From positions 1-23,331 of the forward strand of contig DATBHZ010000136.1 of NCBI GenBank assembly GCA_036557185.1: 23,331 nucleotides of DNA, written 5' to 3'. The notes under the pieces were generated by a model. The model was not told where the DNA came from and ran no database searches. It was given only the letters and a program-made list of their open reading frames with translations. The stretch's first letter is position 1. Every line of letters begins with the position of its first letter. This DNA comes from DATBHZ01 sp036557185. GTDB taxonomy: Bacteria; Actinomycetota; Acidimicrobiia; IMCC26256; JAENVU01. The position numbers and the translations under genes are program-made. Shown here piece by piece: positions 20,605-23,331 of this stretch.

Positions 20605-21498
20605 CTAACCGCCGGCCACCACGGAGCCGTCGAACCAATCCGCGAACCGGAGTCCGGTGAGCCGCTCGTACGCCTCGACGTACCGCGCGCGGGTTCCGGC
20701 AACGACGTCGGGCGGCAGCTCGGGTGCAGGAGGTGTCTGGTCCCAGCTCGTCGCGAGGTAGTGATCGCGGACGTACTGCTTGTCGAATGAGGGTGGCGAA
20801 CCGCCGGGCGCGTAGTCCTCTCTCGGCCAGTAGCGCGAGGAGTCGGGGGTCAACACCTCGTCGATGAGCAGCAGCTCGCCTCCGGCGGTGCCGAACTCGA
20901 ACTTCGTGTCCGCGAGGATGATGCCCTTCGCCTCGGCATGACGCGCGCCACGTTCGTAGATCGCGAGTGCAGCGCCCGTGATCTGCTCGAACCGGTCGAG
21001 GCCCACGAGCGCGACGGCCTCGTCGTTCGACATCGGCAGGTCGTGCCCGGCCTCTGCCTTCGTCGTCAGTGTGACGAGCGGGTCCGGCAGCCGCTCCGCC
21101 TCGCGCATGCCGGCGGGCATCGGCCTTCCCTGCACCGTCCCGCGATCTCTGTATTCGGCCCATGCGCTCCCGAACAGATAGCCGCGCGCGATGCACTCCA
21201 TCCGGATCGGCTCCGTTCGACGCACGAGCATCGCCCGGCCGTCGGCTTCCGGTCGAGCGGCATCCGGGAAGTCGGCAGGCACGACGCTGACCACGTGGTT
21301 CGCGAGGAGGTCGGCGGTGAGGTCGAAGAAGAAGCTCGAGATTGCTGTCAGGACCCTGCCCTTGTCCGGGATCGCTGTCGGGAGCACGACGTCGAAGACC
21401 GACACGCGGTCCGAGGCGACCATGAGCAGGCGGTCGTCGCCGGCGTCGTACAGATCGCGCACCTTCCCGCGGTACAGGTGCGGGAGCTCGATCGTCAC
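20605..21498 (-). CDS. purC: Phosphoribosylaminoimidazole-succinocarboxamide synthase (SAICAR synthetase)
   Basis: A 297-residue enzyme that couples aspartate to CAIR with ATP. GKVRDLYD (11-18) is the first ATP-contact motif, ASDRVSVFD (28-36) and IPDKG (43-47) follow, and RTEPIRMECIARGYLFGSAW and ADTKFEFG are the later signature blocks. The C-terminal extension with SRYWPREDY and SFDKQYVRD(H)YL is typical of the ~300-residue form found in actinobacteria, longer than the ~240-residue enterobacterial form. The GTG at 21498 overlaps the purB stop in GTGA, so translation is coupled to purB. Confidence 0.96.
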   Translation of the reverse strand: MTIELPHLYRGKVRDLYDAGDDRLLMVASDRVSVFDVVLPTAIPDKGRVLTAISSFFFDLTADLLANHVVSVVPADFPDAARPEADGRAMLVRRTEPIRMECIARGYLFGSAWAEYRDRGTVQGRPMPAGMREAERLPDPLVTLTTKAEAGHDLPMSNDEAVALVGLDRFEQITGAALAIYERGARHAEAKGIILADTKFEFGTAGGELLLIDEVLTPDSSRYWPREDYAPGGSPPSFDKQYVRDHYLATSWDQTPPAPELPPDVVAGTRARYVEAYERLTGLRFADWFDGSVVAGG

Positions 21499-22799
21499 GC
21501 GGACCCGCCGTCCAGCACATCGAAGGTCCGCTTGACGTTCACGACGGCGCGCGCCAGGTCGAAGCAGTCGTCGAGGCGCTCGCCCGGCAACGCCGTCGTG
21601 ACCTCGGCATCGTCGCGCAGCACGTCGATGAACGGCCGGCGCTCCTCCCACGTCTGCATCGCGGCCCGCTGCACGATCCGGTAGGCATCGTCACGCGAGA
21701 GGCCGGACTCGACGAGCGCGAGCAGCACCGGCTGGCTGAACACGAGCCCGTAGCTCGAGTCGAGGTTCTCGAGCATCCGGTCCGGGTGGACGCGAATGTT
21801 CTGCGCGATCTCGCGGAACTTGACGAGGACGTAGTACGCGAGCATGCACGCGTCCGGCAGGACGATGCGCTCGACCGACGAGTGCGAGATGTCGCGCTCG
21901 TGCCACAGCGCGACATCCTCGAGCCCTGCCATGAGGTCGGCGCGCAAGACGCGCGCCAGGCCGCAGAGCTGCTCGGACTTCACAGGGTTGCGCTTGTGCG
22001 GCATCGCGGAGGAGCCCTTCTGCGACCCTTCGCGGAAGCCCTCCTCCACCTCGCGGACCTCGGTCCGCTGGAGGTGCCGGATCTCGAGCGCGAATGACTC
22101 GACCGTCGCACCCACGGAGGCGCACGCGTACAGGAGCTCCGCATGACGGTCGCGCGCGAGCACCTGCGTGGACGGCACGGGCTCGAGACCCAACTTCGCG
22201 CACACGTATTCCTCGACGAACGGATCGACGTTCGAGTACGTCCCCACCGCGCCGGACAGCTTGCCCACCGCGATGCCCTCGCGCGCCCTGCGCAGACGCT
22301 CGACGTCGCGCCGCACCTGGAGGGCCCACAGCGCCAGCTTCATGCCGAACGTCGTGGGCTCGGCGTGGATGCCGTGCGTCCGCCCGACCATCGGCGTGTC
22401 GCGGAACTCGTGTGCGCGCGCGGTCAGTGCGGCATCCAGGTCACGAGCCGCGTCGATGATGCGATCCAACGCACGCGTCAGCTGGAGCGCGAGGGCGGTG
22501 TCGACCACGTCGCTCGACGTGAGCCCGTAGTGCAACCACGCGCCCTCGGGCTGGCCGACCGTGTCTTGCACGACGTCCACGAAGGCAGCGGTGTCGTGCT
22601 CGGTGATGCGTTCGCGCTCCTCGATAGCCGGCACGTCGAAGCCGGCGCCCTCGCGGATCTTCTCTGCCGTCTCTTTCGGGACGACACCGAGCTCGGCCCA
22701 TGCCTCGACGGCGAGGATCTCGACCTCGAGCATCGCCGCGAACCGCGCTTCGTCCGTGAACAGCTCTGCAATCTCGGGAAGCGAGTACCGGGGGATCAC
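21495..22799 (-). CDS. purB: Adenylosuccinate lyase
   Basis: A 434-residue lyase of the fumarase/aspartase superfamily. It releases fumarate from SAICAR and from adenylosuccinate, so it serves both IMP and AMP synthesis. HYGLTSSDVVDTA (90-102), GRTHGIHAEPTTFG (139-152, with His142) and the superfamily signature GSSAMPHKRNP (262-272) are all present, the signature loop carrying the catalytic serine. The length is standard for the ~430-residue Bacillus/Thermotoga type. It begins at a GTG seven bases after the purD stop and overlaps purC by four bases. Confidence 0.96.
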   Translation of the reverse strand: MIPRYSLPEIAELFTDEARFAAMLEVEILAVEAWAELGVVPKETAEKIREGAGFDVPAIEERERITEHDTAAFVDVVQDTVGQPEGAWLHYGLTSSDVVDTALALQLTRALDRIIDAARDLDAALTARAHEFRDTPMVGRTHGIHAEPTTFGMKLALWALQVRRDVERLRRAREGIAVGKLSGAVGTYSNVDPFVEEYVCAKLGLEPVPSTQVLARDRHAELLYACASVGATVESFALEIRHLQRTEVREVEEGFREGSQKGSSAMPHKRNPVKSEQLCGLARVLRADLMAGLEDVALWHERDISHSSVERIVLPDACMLAYYVLVKFREIAQNIRVHPDRMLENLDSSYGLVFSQPVLLALVESGLSRDDAYRIVQRAAMQTWEERRPFIDVLRDDAEVTTALPGERLDDCFDLARAVVNVKRTFDVLDGGSA

Positions 22800-22806
22800 G
22801 GTTCCA

Positions 22807-23331
22807 TCATGCCCGAGCCGCGATGTCGGTGCGGTGTTGCATCCCGGGCCACGAGACCTTGGCGACCGCGTCGTAGGCGCGCGCCCGCGCTTCGGGTATC
22901 GATCCGCCGAGAGCCGTGACCGCGAGCACCCGACCGCCGTCGGTCACGAGGTCGTCACCCGCGCGAGCGGTCCCGGCGTGGAACACGATCACGTCGTCGA
23001 GCCCCTCGAGGGCCGCGAGCCCGTCGATGACATCGCCCGTTCGAGGAGTCCGGGGATATCGGTCGCTCGCGAGTACCACCGTGACGGCGGCGTCCTCCCG
23101 GAACGTGATCGGTGTGACGAGCCGGCCGGTCGCAGCCTCGAGGCAGTGCACCGCGAGGTCGCTCGCGACGCGCGGGACCACGGCCTCGCACTCCGGGTCG
23201 CCGAAGCGCACGTTGTACTCGAGGATCTTCGGGCCGTCCGGGGTGAGCATGAGGCCTGCGTAGAGGACGCCGCGGTACTCGATGCCGCGTCGTTCGAGCT
23301 CGGCAAGGGTCGGCCGCACCGACGATTCCAT
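22807..23331 (-). CDS. purD: Phosphoribosylamine-glycine ligase (GAR synthetase), C-terminal part
   Basis: The frame is open to the window edge, so only the C-terminal ~174 residues are present. The Met at the edge is internal. RGVLYAGLMLTPDGPKILEYN followed by VRFGDPECEAVVPR is the ATP-grasp Mg/ATP site of PurD. The last ~100 residues form the GARS C-terminal domain (VTVVLASDRYPRTPRTGDVI, then VFHAGTA, GGRVLAVTALG and ARARAYDAV). PurD joins glycine to phosphoribosylamine, the product of PurF encoded farther along the same strand. The stop is seven bases from the purB start, so it heads the visible purB-purC-purSQ-pyrE run. Confidence 0.95.
   Translation of the reverse strand: MESSVRPTLAELERRGIEYRGVLYAGLMLTPDGPKILEYNVRFGDPECEAVVPRVASDLAVHCLEAATGRLVTPITFREDAAVTVVLASDRYPRTPRTGDVIDGLAALEGLDDVIVFHAGTARAGDDLVTDGGRVLAVTALGGSIPEARARAYDAVAKVSWPGMQHRTDIAARA

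Overview
This is a high-GC, densely packed bacterial chromosome segment. GC-rich third codon positions, frequent GTG starts, a BldC-type regulator beside purM, a DosS/DosR-like two-component pair, a mycobacterial-type GH15 trehalase and a Glu-Asp-Phe/Lys tRNA group all point to an actinobacterium (Actinomycetota). A deep-branching lineage such as Acidimicrobiia is possible, but the sequence alone does not settle the class. No insertion sequence, prophage, CRISPR array or rRNA gene is visible.

Left part (1-5144), transport and tRNAs. The window opens inside a molybdate-type ABC permease (modB), followed by an overlapping ATPase (modC) and a PadR-family regulator. Next come a DHA2-type MFS exporter and an unrecognised small membrane protein. 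Three minus-strand tRNAs (Glu-TTC, Asp-GTC, Phe-GAA, in transcription order) end in a strong hairpin terminator. A YbjQ-family protein overlapping a 73-residue membrane protein follows. A tRNA-Lys(TTT) on the plus strand sits just behind a perfect 18-bp palindrome.

Middle part (5145-11650), signalling and accessory metabolism. It holds a lipoprotein, the remnant of a MarR-like gene, a soluble PAS histidine kinase, and a 105-residue protein built of about 23-residue repeats. These are followed by a convergent NarL/DosR-type response regulator, an FMN-binding PPOX-fold protein, a PhnB-like VOC protein and a GH15 trehalase/glucoamylase-like enzyme.

Right part (11647-23331), purine cluster. Read on the minus strand the order is purD(partial)-purB-purC-purS-purQ-pyrE, then one small basic protein on the opposite strand, then purL-DNA methyltransferase-purF-purM, then bldC. 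Together the pur genes cover most of the route from phosphoribosylamine to IMP, plus the adenylosuccinate lyase steps. pyrE adds a pyrimidine step that uses the same PRPP pool. Several junctions overlap (GTGA or TGATG), so at least purB-purC and purS-purQ-pyrE look translationally coupled. The most unusual items are the methyltransferase with a C-terminal nuclease-like but lysine-less domain inside the purine cluster, the 23-residue repeat protein between the kinase and the regulator, and the basic protein that interrupts the cluster.
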